DNA of 64,000 nucleotides from Bacteroidales bacterium (GTDB lineage: Bacteria > Bacteroidota > Bacteroidia > Bacteroidales > Muribaculaceae): contig SFLG01000005.1 of the NCBI GenBank assembly GCA_004553485.1, positions 1 to 64,000 of the forward strand, in the 5' to 3' direction. How positions within the stretch are numbered: position 1 is the stretch's first letter; each line of letters starts with the position of its first letter. Of the stretch, positions 33,156 to 40,996 are shown in pieces. A program made the translations under genes and the position numbers. The notes beneath the pieces were generated by a model. That model did not search any database, was not told where the DNA came from, and saw only the letters and a program-made list of their open reading frames with translations.

Positions 33156-33536
33156 TTACTTGGCGGGCTCCATGAAGACAAGGTAGACGGCGGCGACAAT
33201 AAGCAGGAAGGCGACGATGTGGTTCCAGCCGATGTGCGTGCCCTTGAAGGCTATCATCGTGAAGATGGTGAAGACGACAAGGGTGATGCACTCCTGCATG
33301 ACTTTCAGCTGTACCAGCGAGAACGGCCCGCCGTTGCCGGCAAAGCCGATGCGGTTGGCCGGAACCATAAACGAATACTCGATGAGGGCGATGCCCCAGC
33401 TGAGGAGGACCACCAGATACAGCGGCCAGTTGGACGAGACACCCGTCTGCTGAAGCTTGAGATGGCCGTACCAGGCCAAGGTCATAAAGATATTGGAGAC
33501 AATAAGCAGCAGAACGGTAAGTAATACGGGTTTCAT
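33156..33536 (-). CDS. DMT-family protein (DUF486)
   Basis: This 126-residue membrane protein has four predicted helices and matches DUF486: LTVLLLIVSNIFMTLAWYGH at the start, SWGIALIEYSFMVPANRIG in the middle, and YLVFMEPAK at the end. The family is thought to be a small relative of drug/metabolite transporters. The substrate is unknown. It converges on gldB, with 18 nt between the stop codons. Confidence 0.85.
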   Translation of the reverse strand: MKPVLLTVLLLIVSNIFMTLAWYGHLKLQQTGVSSNWPLYLVVLLSWGIALIEYSFMVPANRIGFAGNGGPFSLVQLKVMQECITLVVFTIFTMIAFKGTHIGWNHIVAFLLIVAAVYLVFMEPAK

Positions 33537-33689
33537 TATATTTTATCCAAAATAAATTCGTACCTTTTGCAGTGCAAAACAACAATGCTTTTTGCGGTGC
33601 AAAGTTACAAAGCTTTGTGGCAAACAAAAAGCTTTCGGCGCGTGTTTATTCGGTAAGATAATAAAAGTATATGCTTATCCGAATAATTT

Positions 33690-33721
33690 TAGCCGTTTAG
33701 CCCATTAGCCGTTTAGCCCTT
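33690..33721. repeat. 8-bp tandem repeat upstream of malic enzyme
   Basis: TAGCCGTT, TAGCCCAT, TAGCCGTT and TAGCCCTT run head to tail and end 10 nt before the maeB ATG. An imperfect inverted repeat (TTCGGTAAG at 33649-33657, CTTATCCGAA at 33674-33683) lies just left of it. Confidence 0.6.
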
Positions 33722-33731
33722 ACTTAATATT

Positions 33732-35012
33732 ATGCCTACTATGAAAGAAAACTCTGACGAGCTGCGCAGGGCAGCCCTTGAATACCACCGTTACCCCCAC
33801 CCCGGCAAGACCGAGACCGTACCGTCCAAACCCTTCTCCACCCCGCGTGATCTGGCTCTGGCCTACTCGCCCGGCGTGGCCTACCCGTCGCTTGAGATTG
33901 CCGCCGATGCACAGCGTGTTTTCGAGTACACCAACAAGGCCAACAGCGTGGCCGTGATTTCAAACGGCACCGCCGTCCTCGGCCTGGGCAACATCGGCGT
34001 CCTTGCCGCCAAGCCCGTTATGGAGGGCAAGGCCCTGCTGTTCAAAATCTTCGCCAACATCGACGCTGTAGACATCGAGGTGGACGAGACCGAGCCGCAG
34101 AAGATTATCGACACCGTCCGCGCCATCGCCGGCACTTACGGCGGCATCAACCTTGAGGACATCAAGGCGCCCGAATGTTTCGAGATAGAGGAGGCGCTGG
34201 TTCACTCGTGTCACATCCCCGTCATGCACGACGACCAGCACGGCACGGCCGTGATAACGGCGGCGGCGATGATTAACGCCGCCGACATTCAAGGCAAGAA
34301 GCTCGATACGATGCGCCTGGTGGTCAACGGCGCCGGAGCGGCGGCGATAGCCTGCACGCGTCTGCTGATGAGCCTCGGAATAAAGCGCGAGAACATCGTC
34401 ATGTGCGACAGCCACGGCGCCATCACCCGCAGCCGTACCGGTCTCAACGAGCAAAAGAAACAGTTCATCACCGACCGCACCGACGTCACCACCCTTGCCG
34501 ACGCCATACGCGGTGCCGACGCCTTCCTGGGCCTGTCGGTAGCCGACGTCCTGACTCCGGAGATGCTGCTGTCGATGGCTCCGCATCCCATCGTCTTCGC
34601 CCTCGCCAACCCCGACCCGGAGATTGCGCGCGACCTCGCCCTCGGCACCCGCAACGACCTTGTCTTCGCCACAGGCCGCTCTGACTATCCCAACCAGGGC
34701 GCCCTCGACTGCCACGCCACCTGCATCAACGAGGCCATGAAACTGGCCGCCGCACACGCCATCGCCCACCTTGCGCGTCTGCCGGCGCCGGACGAGGTAA
34801 GACGCATATATTCAGGCGAGAAGCTTGTGTACGGCCCCGACTATATCCTACCCAAGGCTTACGACCGGCGCCTGTTGTCGCACGTGAAGGTGGCCATGCA
34901 CTACATAGACAACCTCGACGCTTACGGCAGCGCCCTCGACGCTCAGATACGCTGTCTCGACCGCATCCTCAACAACTTCATCGGCAACAGCTGCCCCATC
35001 CCCAACTACTGA
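33732..35012 (+). CDS. NAD(P)-dependent malic enzyme, short form without phosphotransacetylase domain
   Basis: This 426-residue enzyme oxidatively decarboxylates malate to pyruvate. It contains YSPGVAYPSLEI, the catalytic-lysine region VLAAKPVMEGKALLFK, the metal-binding stretch IEEALVHSCHIPVMHDDQHG, and the Rossmann motif VNGAGAAAIACTRLL. Sequence and N-terminal start (YHRYPHPGKTETVPSKPF) resemble the MaeB class, which usually runs to about 760 residues with a C-terminal phosphotransacetylase-like domain. Here the protein ends after the malic core with no trace of that domain in the next 150 bases. The ATG at 33741 is an alternative start. Confidence 0.88.
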   Translation: MPTMKENSDELRRAALEYHRYPHPGKTETVPSKPFSTPRDLALAYSPGVAYPSLEIAADAQRVFEYTNKANSVAVISNGTAVLGLGNIGVLAAKPVMEGKALLFKIFANIDAVDIEVDETEPQKIIDTVRAIAGTYGGINLEDIKAPECFEIEEALVHSCHIPVMHDDQHGTAVITAAAMINAADIQGKKLDTMRLVVNGAGAAAIACTRLLMSLGIKRENIVMCDSHGAITRSRTGLNEQKKQFITDRTDVTTLADAIRGADAFLGLSVADVLTPEMLLSMAPHPIVFALANPDPEIARDLALGTRNDLVFATGRSDYPNQGALDCHATCINEAMKLAAAHAIAHLARLPAPDEVRRIYSGEKLVYGPDYILPKAYDRRLLSHVKVAMHYIDNLDAYGSALDAQIRCLDRILNNFIGNSCPIPNY

Positions 35013-35100
35013 CACACCTACGACACTCTGATAACCCCTACGACACTGTGATTTTCGGCACGGCGTGACGCGACCGCCCGGCGAAAATATCGCAAAAGCA

Positions 35101-35130
35101 TTGGCAGTAGAAATTTTAGTACTATCTTTG
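35101..35130 (+). promoter_or_regulatory. Promoter of the BspA-like gene
   Basis: TTG at 35101-35103 and TATCTTTG at 35123-35130 (19-bp spacer) precede the ATG at 35160 by 29 nt. A 20-bp-period duplication (CTACGACACTCTGATA and CTACGACACTGTGATT) sits upstream at 35018-35053. Confidence 0.6.
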
Positions 35131-35159
35131 CATTGAGTTAACCCATCAAAATCGACTCT

Positions 35160-36164
35160 ATGCATATTGATACTATTACGAAGGCTGTTGCTGCGGCGGT
35201 ATTGGGCCTGGCGGTCGCGTCACCCGTAACGGCCGGGGCGCAGTCGCGAGACGATGGCGCAGGAACCTTCGCCGGCATCTATATATATTCGGCCTTAAAG
35301 AACGGCCAGCCACTGGCATTCTGCAACCACGATATTGACTACGAGACACTCTATCCCGAAAATGCCATCGACCCGATAAACTTTGAGTGTAGGATCCTCG
35401 GTCCGCACAAAAGGGGCAGCTACCAGCGTGCGACGGTAATCCCCAGCGTCATCCGCGTGGGCATGTACGCTATGCACCCCATCGAGATGTCGAGCGGCGC
35501 CTTCCAGCAGACCGGCATCAAAAGTGTGCAGGTGCGCGCCGAGATACGCACCATCCCGCAAAGCGCCTTTATGTTCTGCGCCGACCTTGAAACGGTTGAG
35601 TTTTGTGGCGATGCGCCGCACTTCATCGAAGCGTCGGCTTTCAGGAGCTGCACAAAACTGCGCAGCGTAACGGGTCTGCCGGCTCGTCTGCGTTATATCG
35701 GCGACCAGGCCTTCAGCCAGTGCATGTCCTTAGAGGAGATTTACATTCCCAAAGATGTCGAGTACCTTGGCGAGGAAGCCTTCAGCCACTGCAACTCTTT
35801 AGCCAAGGTCACCTTTGCCACCGGTCACTTCAGACATATCCCCAAAGAATGTTTCTACGGCTGCGAGCAGCTGAAGGAGGTGACAATCCCCGAAGGCGTG
35901 TCATCGCTCGGCATCAATTCGTTCTACTACTCCGGCCTCGAGAAAATCACCCTTCCGTCCACCATGCGCGCCCTTTATGACGGCTGTCTCTCGCAGACGC
36001 CGCTCAAAGACATCTACCTGCACGCCACCACCCCTCCCGGCGTAGGCAAAGTCTTCACCGGCCACATGATCAAGAACATCCGTCTCCACGTCCCCGCCTC
36101 GGCCATCGCCGCCTACCGCGCCGACCGCTTCTGGGGCCTCTTCACCCACATACTCCCGCTCTGA
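35160..36164 (+). CDS. BspA-like leucine-rich repeat (LRR_5) secreted protein
   Basis: This 334-residue protein has a signal peptide (about 1-28, ending AGAQ) and then at least six repeats of the BspA/LRR_5 type, about 23 residues each, between about 110 and 285 (for example LRYIGDQAFSQCMSLEEIYI and VEYLGEEAFSHCNSLAKVTF). The end, LHVPASAIAAYRADRFWGLF, is the usual closing motif of such proteins. They are surface or secreted proteins in gut and oral Bacteroidales and often bind host or microbial ligands; the ligand is unknown here. No C-terminal sorting domain is visible. Confidence 0.85.
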   Translation: MHIDTITKAVAAAVLGLAVASPVTAGAQSRDDGAGTFAGIYIYSALKNGQPLAFCNHDIDYETLYPENAIDPINFECRILGPHKRGSYQRATVIPSVIRVGMYAMHPIEMSSGAFQQTGIKSVQVRAEIRTIPQSAFMFCADLETVEFCGDAPHFIEASAFRSCTKLRSVTGLPARLRYIGDQAFSQCMSLEEIYIPKDVEYLGEEAFSHCNSLAKVTFATGHFRHIPKECFYGCEQLKEVTIPEGVSSLGINSFYYSGLEKITLPSTMRALYDGCLSQTPLKDIYLHATTPPGVGKVFTGHMIKNIRLHVPASAIAAYRADRFWGLFTHILPL

Positions 36165-36177
36165 CTCCGCCCACAAA

Positions 36178-36195
36178 CATCACATACATCACACG
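36178..36195. repeat. 9-bp tandem repeat after the BspA-like gene
   Basis: CATCACATA and CATCACACG are adjacent, 13 nt after the stop codon. Confidence 0.4.
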
Positions 36196-36236
36196 CCCTC
36201 ACCCCTTCAAGCCTGCCACCCGCCAAACTTGATTTT

Positions 36237-37532
36237 TTATAGGCACTTCAAAAAATCAGCTACCACGAAGTTGCTGCCCCCGACAAAGATTGTGTCGCCG
36301 GGTGCGGCGGCTTGTCGGGCTGCCTGCCATCCCTCCGCGACAGTGCCGAACGACCGGCCGTGGATGCCGAGGGCCAAGGCTTTGGCGGCGACGTCGGCCG
36401 AGGATGCGGCACGCGGCGTGTCGGGCTGCACAAAATAATAGCGAGCACCGGCGGGCAGGTAGTGCGCAATGGTGGCGATGTCCTTGTCAGCGGCAAAACC
36501 GAGGACGACATGTAGCTGCCCGGCGGGGATGCGGGCGAGGCGCGGGCCGGTGTACTGCCACGCTCCGGGGTTGTGGCCGGTGTCACAGATGACGCGAGGA
36601 CTGTCGCCGACCTGCTGCCAGCGGCCCATCAGTCCTGTCATCGCCGTGACGTCGGAAAAGCCTTTGCGCACAGACTCTGTGTCAATAGGATAGCCCTGAC
36701 GCTCAAGCTCGCGCAGAACAGTCATCACTGTGTTGGCGTTGTGCCACTGGCCCTCTCCGGTCAGCTCGGACGTCACGTCGCCCCATGGGGTTCCGTGGTA
36801 GACGATGCTGTCGGGACGGACGTCGTAGCCGGTGTAGACGGGGCTATCGCCGGCAAAAATCAGCGGTGCGCCCGCCTCGGCAGCTTTGGCGGCGAAGACC
36901 GCGCGTGTGCTGTCGTCGGCCTCACCTATCACGGCCGGGACGCCCGGTTTGATTATCCCCGCCTTCTCGGCGGCGATTTCGGCCGGGGTGGACCCCAACA
37001 GGGCCGTGTGGTCGAGCGAGATATTGGTGATGACGCTTACATCGGGGGTGATGACGTTGGTCGAGTCGAGCCGTCCGCCCAGGCCGACCTCGATTACGGC
37101 GACATCGACTTGTTCGCGCCGGAAATGCTCGAAGGCCATCACCGTCGCCAGCTCGAAGAAGCTGGGGTCGAGGCGCCCGTCGGCGAAGGCGGGAAGGCGC
37201 CTGAAACGCTCGGCGAAATCCACCACCGCCTCGTGCGCGATGGGCTTGCCGTTGACGCGTATGCGCTCGTTGAAGTCGAGCAGATGCGGCGAGGTGTACA
37301 GACCGGTCTTCAGGCCCGCGGCCTGAAGCACCGCCGCCAATGTGTGGGCCGTGCTGCCTTTGCCGTTGGTGCCGGCGACATGGATGGTGCGCAGGCCGAC
37401 GTGGGGCGACCCGAAGGCCTCGCTCAGCGCCAGCGTGGTGTGCAGTCCGGGCTTGTAGGCCGTGGCCCCTACCCGGTGAAAGGCCTGGAGCCTATTGAAT
37501 AAAAACTCTAAGGTTTGATTGTAAACGTTCAT
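36237..37532 (-). CDS. folC: Folylpolyglutamate synthase/dihydrofolate synthase
   Basis: This 431-residue Mur-ligase-superfamily enzyme has the P-loop HVAGTNGKGSTAHTLA (about 52-67) followed by TGLYTSPHLLDFNERIRVNG, the metal and substrate segment VIEVGLGGRLDSTNVITPDV, and SLDHTALLGSTPAEIAAEKAG. The C-terminal domain has ICDTGHNPGAW and VLGFAADKD. It adds glutamate to dihydropteroate and folates. Length is normal. It is followed 3 nt upstream in coordinate space by the chromate transporter pair on the same strand, probably one transcript. Confidence 0.93.
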   Translation of the reverse strand: MNVYNQTLEFLFNRLQAFHRVGATAYKPGLHTTLALSEAFGSPHVGLRTIHVAGTNGKGSTAHTLAAVLQAAGLKTGLYTSPHLLDFNERIRVNGKPIAHEAVVDFAERFRRLPAFADGRLDPSFFELATVMAFEHFRREQVDVAVIEVGLGGRLDSTNVITPDVSVITNISLDHTALLGSTPAEIAAEKAGIIKPGVPAVIGEADDSTRAVFAAKAAEAGAPLIFAGDSPVYTGYDVRPDSIVYHGTPWGDVTSELTGEGQWHNANTVMTVLRELERQGYPIDTESVRKGFSDVTAMTGLMGRWQQVGDSPRVICDTGHNPGAWQYTGPRLARIPAGQLHVVLGFAADKDIATIAHYLPAGARYYFVQPDTPRAASSADVAAKALALGIHGRSFGTVAEGWQAARQAAAPGDTIFVGGSNFVVADFLKCL

Positions 37533-37535
37533 CTT

Positions 37536-38099
37536 TCAGAATATAAGCCAGCCGGCAAATCCGGCCAGACATATCGTCACTATCGGGTGTAACTTGGTAA
37601 AGAGCTGGATGGCAAGGGCGGCGGCGCAGATGCCGACGCTGATACACACGTCGCCTGTCGTCGAGCCAAAGTTGGCACTGTTCATCAGCAGCAGAGCCGC
37701 CGAGGCTATCAGTCCCACCACCACCGGGCGCAGGCCCGCAAAGGCGCCGCGGATATACTCCGACTCGCGGTGACGGGCCATGAAATGGCTCGTACGCCGC
37801 ACAAGCACGAAGGACGGAATGATGATGGTGACGGTACATGCCAGCGAGCCGAGGATGCCCCACCACCACTGCGGAAAACCGTTTGTCTGCGGCGCAACGT
37901 AGCCGATGTAGGTGGCCGAGTTGATGCCTATCGGCCCGGGCGTCATCTGCGAGATGGCGACGATGTCGGTGAAGTTCTGCTCGGTAATCCATCCCGGGCC
38001 GACAATCATCCGCTCGATCAGCGACAGCATGGCGTAGCCGCCACCAAAGCCGAAAAGTCCGATAAGCAGGTATGTGGCAATAAGCTTTAAGTAAATCAT
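37536..38099 (-). CDS. Chromate transporter, second half
   Basis: This 187-residue membrane protein is one CHR domain: FGFGGGYAMLSLIERMIV at the start, then FTDIVAISQMTPGPIGINSA (the conserved S-Q-x-x-P-G-P) and TYIGYVA. Short-chain CHR proteins work as pairs of opposite topology. Its start overlaps the stop of the other half (38096-38099, ATGA), so they are translationally coupled. Many such pairs are not proven chromate exporters, so the substrate is open. Confidence 0.88.
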   Translation of the reverse strand: MIYLKLIATYLLIGLFGFGGGYAMLSLIERMIVGPGWITEQNFTDIVAISQMTPGPIGINSATYIGYVAPQTNGFPQWWWGILGSLACTVTIIIPSFVLVRRTSHFMARHRESEYIRGAFAGLRPVVVGLIASAALLLMNSANFGSTTGDVCISVGICAAALAIQLFTKLHPIVTICLAGFAGWLIF

Positions 38100-38785
38100 T
38101 GTCTATCCCCTCCTTTCCTGTTGAGCTTAAAGTATCCCTTTAGATGCATGATTCCGGCCACAATTGCTATCACTATCCATAGTATCGGGTTGCTTATTAC
38201 CGGAATAGACGACCATATTGCAAGTGCCACTATAACCGGAATCCATACCGTCACCATATTGAGGTGCGCGGCCTTGGCGGCGTTGATGACGGGGGCGATG
38301 ATCAGGGCGACGACGGCGGGGCGTATGCCCTTGAATATCGCCGACAGCGTGGCGTTGCCGGTGATGGCCTCGGGGGTAAGGAACGCCGCGATGGCAAGGA
38401 TGATGACAAACGACGGCAGCATCGTCCCGGCGGCACAGGCATAGCAGCCGGCGCGGCCGCGGATACGGTCGCCGACAGCGACGGCGATGTTGATGGCAAG
38501 AATTCCGGGCAACGACTGCGAAACTGCCAGCAGGTCAAGAAATTCCTCTTTGCCGAGCCAATGGTGGCGCGTCACCACCTCGCGCTCGATAATGCTTATC
38601 ATCGCCCAACCGCCGCCGAAAGTGAAGGCGCCGATTTTCAGAAAGGTGACAAACATATCGGCCAACGACGACGGTGACGCAACGTCAACCACGGACGACG
38701 ACGCAGCGCCCGACGACGACGGTGCTACGTCGGCCTCGGACGACGCCGTACGTGCTCTTAAGTCTTTTTCTTTATCAGTTTCCAT
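38096..38785 (-). CDS. Chromate transporter, first half
   Basis: This 229-residue protein carries a Ser/Ala/Asp-rich N-terminal leader (about 1-40) and one CHR domain: FLKIGAFTFGGGWAMISIIE, then FLDLLAVSQSLPGILAINIA, where the usual S-Q-x-x-P-G-P is SQSLPGI. The ATG at 38785 (METDKEK) is preferred over the one ten codons upstream because the upstream residues are not CHR-like; neither can be proven. It is the first gene of the pair and overlaps its partner by 4 nt. Confidence 0.85.
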   Translation of the reverse strand: METDKEKDLRARTASSEADVAPSSSGAASSSVVDVASPSSLADMFVTFLKIGAFTFGGGWAMISIIEREVVTRHHWLGKEEFLDLLAVSQSLPGILAINIAVAVGDRIRGRAGCYACAAGTMLPSFVIILAIAAFLTPEAITGNATLSAIFKGIRPAVVALIIAPVINAAKAAHLNMVTVWIPVIVALAIWSSIPVISNPILWIVIAIVAGIMHLKGYFKLNRKGGDRQ

Positions 38786-38906
38786 TTTATGCCAACATCG
38801 CGCAGGCCGCGTCATCTGCGCTGACAGAGACGCGGCCCGGCGGTTTATTACAGTTAGAAAATCAGCCGTCCGATTACCGGCCGGCTAAGTTTCTGCCGGC
38901 ACGGGT

Positions 38907-39332
38907 TCAGAAGGACATTCCCTTTGCCTTAGCGTACTTACGGATATCGTTGACGGTAAGGATGAAGGTCGACTTTACGCCAAGCGAGTCGGTGATATTG
39001 AAACGTATGCCCTTGAGGCCGTATTTCTCAAGCTCTACAATGGTTTCTAACATCTCCGAATCGTGCAGGAACTGTTCCATCATCATTTCCTTCACAGCTG
39101 AAGCGGTTGACGGGTTCTTGAGAAGCTGGTTGAGCTCGGCGCAACCGGCCTCGTCAAGCTTGACGTTCAGGGTGAGGTAAGGAGCATCCCAGGCAGCGCT
39201 GATCGAGGAGTCGTCCTGGCTGTTGATTGCGGTCACCAGAATGTTCATCATGCTGTCGTCATTGGCGGCCGATGAGGCGGCGGGGAAAACAGCGGCGACA
39301 GCCACGACAAGGGCAAGGATGAATTTTTTCAT
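38907..39332 (-). CDS. Hypothetical secreted protein
   Basis: This 141-residue protein has a signal peptide (MKKFILALVVAVAAVFPAAS, to about residue 22). The mature part is a mix of helices and strands (AAWDAPYLTLNVKLDEAGCA; GLKGIRFNITDSLGVKSTF) with one Cys. I do not recognise a family. It is monocistronic and preceded by an AT-rich leader with small repeats. It is probably periplasmic. Confidence 0.75.
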   Translation of the reverse strand: MKKFILALVVAVAAVFPAASSAANDDSMMNILVTAINSQDDSSISAAWDAPYLTLNVKLDEAGCAELNQLLKNPSTASAVKEMMMEQFLHDSEMLETIVELEKYGLKGIRFNITDSLGVKSTFILTVNDIRKYAKAKGMSF

Positions 39333-39345
39333 AATGCAGATTTTT

Positions 39346-39399
39346 AAGAGTTTATTTTTCAGTTATAAGAGTTTATCCTTTTCAGCTATAAGAGTTTAT
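39346..39399. repeat. Three spaced copies of AAGAGTTTAT
   Basis: The 10-mer occurs at 39346-39355, 39367-39376 and 39390-39399, spaced 21 and 23 bp, inside longer similar units (TATAAGAGTTTATCCTTTT-like). It lies in the leader of the secreted protein at 38907-39332. Confidence 0.6.
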
Positions 39400-39519
39400 T
39401 CTTTAGTCATTTACGTTCAAGGACAAAAATCCCTATGCGTTATAATTTATGCAAAGATAACGTCTTTACCCTCGTCAGCCAAAAAATTCACCCTAAATTT
39501 CCACATTTTTTCACAGCGT

Positions 39520-40863
39520 TTATCGTGTTGGCCAATGGGGACGGACGGGCCAGCGGGTCACGCGCAGGAGCAGACGGGTGGTGGAGCTGTAGGTGAAATA
39601 GTCCCATATCCAAGTTGTCAGCACCGTTATCTTGTTGCGCATACCCAGCAGCGAGATGAGGTGAACGAACATCCACGCCAGCCAGGCGATGCGGCCGTGT
39701 AGGAAGAGGTGGCGCATGTCGACGATAGCCCTGTTGCGACCGACGGTTGCCATCGAGCCCTTGTCGTGATACTCGAACGGTTTGCGTTTGCCGGGATTGT
39801 TGAGGTTGTGCGCCAGGCACTTGGCGCCCTGAATGGCAACCTGGGCCACCTGCGGCAGGCCGTTCGGATAAGCGTCGGAGAGGCGCAGCGAGATGTCGCC
39901 GATGGCATAGACGTCGCTGACGCCGGCGACGGCGTTGTACTCGTCCACGATGAGTCGGTTTCCGCGGCCGGTCTGTGGCTTCTCGTCGCCGGTGAAATCG
40001 AACGATACGCCCGTCACGCCGGCAGTCCATATCACCATCGACGTATGCTCCTGCGTGCCGTCGGCAAAGGTGAGTATATTGCTGTCGTCAAACGATTTGA
40101 GGGTCTTGTTCAGCTCTACCTTCACCATCATTTCGTCAAGGTCTTTCAGCACCTGGCGCGAGGCGTTGGGCGACATAGTGCGCAGCAGCCTGTCGCTGCC
40201 CTCGATAAGGGTGACACTCAGCTCGTCCGGGTTGATGGACGGATATTCGCGTGGAACGATGAAACGCTTCAGCTCGCCCAGCGCGCCCGAAATCTCCACG
40301 CCCGTCGGACCACCGCCGATGACGGTGAAGGTCAGCATCCGGCGGCGCACCTCGGGGTCGGTCTGCAGCGCGGCACGCTCGAGGCGGTCGAGGATGTCGT
40401 TGCGGCAGCGGAGTGCCTCGCTGGTGCTCTTCAGGCAATAGACGTACTTGTACAGATCGCTGATGCCGAAGTAGTTGTTGGTCGTTCCGGCGGCAATGAC
40501 GAGGATGTCGTACTCCAGCTCCTCAAATTGAGTGCGCACCTTCTTGCGCCGGCAGTCGATGCTCTGCACGGTGCCGAGGCGGTAGCGGCCGCCCGTCTTT
40601 TTGAGCTTGCGCAGCTCGCGGCGAAGCGGAAAGTTGATGCTGGCGGCGTCAAGTCCGGCCGAGGCAAGCTGGTAAAACAACGGGGGAAAACTGTGATAGT
40701 TGTTCGAGTCGACAACCGTCACCCGGTATTTGTCGAGGTCAAGCTTCTTCACCAGATTGAGGCCGGCGAAACCGGCGCCGATGACAAGGAGGCGCTGACG
40801 GGGAGCATTGCTGTCAGTCATATCTTTGTTGTTGTCTGTCATATTGCGGTTATTGTCTGTCAT
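39520..40863 (-). CDS. ndh: Type II NADH dehydrogenase (NDH-2)
   Basis: This 447-residue flavoprotein has the FAD Rossmann motif LLVIGAGFAGLNLVKKLD (about 25-42), DSNNYHSFPPLFYQLASAGL typical of NDH-2, a second NADH-binding motif FTVIGGGPTGVEISGALGEL (about 180-199), and VYAIGDISL before the C-terminal membrane-binding helices. It passes electrons from NADH to menaquinone without pumping protons. The N-terminus contains three seven-residue repeats, each starting with Met (MTDNNRN, MTDNNKD, MTDSNAP), so translation could begin at 40863, 40842 or 40821. Confidence 0.9.
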   Translation of the reverse strand: MTDNNRNMTDNNKDMTDSNAPRQRLLVIGAGFAGLNLVKKLDLDKYRVTVVDSNNYHSFPPLFYQLASAGLDAASINFPLRRELRKLKKTGGRYRLGTVQSIDCRRKKVRTQFEELEYDILVIAAGTTNNYFGISDLYKYVYCLKSTSEALRCRNDILDRLERAALQTDPEVRRRMLTFTVIGGGPTGVEISGALGELKRFIVPREYPSINPDELSVTLIEGSDRLLRTMSPNASRQVLKDLDEMMVKVELNKTLKSFDDSNILTFADGTQEHTSMVIWTAGVTGVSFDFTGDEKPQTGRGNRLIVDEYNAVAGVSDVYAIGDISLRLSDAYPNGLPQVAQVAIQGAKCLAHNLNNPGKRKPFEYHDKGSMATVGRNRAIVDMRHLFLHGRIAWLAWMFVHLISLLGMRNKITVLTTWIWDYFTYSSTTRLLLRVTRWPVRPHWPTR

Positions 40864-40983
40864 AACGGTATTTTGCGCAACGGGAAAAGCGTCGCGGCCT
40901 ATTTATTTAACACTCCGACATTTTTTTTGTTGAGTATTACCGAAAATTAACAGAGTCAGAGGGTCTGAAACAGTAAATTTTAC

Positions 40984-40991
40984 TACTTTTG
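40984..40991 (+). promoter_or_regulatory. -7 element very close to the TPR gene start
   Basis: TACTTTTG ends only 5 nt before the ATG at 40997. If used, transcription would begin about at the start codon. The -33 region is poor. Confidence 0.4.
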
Positions 40992-40996
40992 CATTA

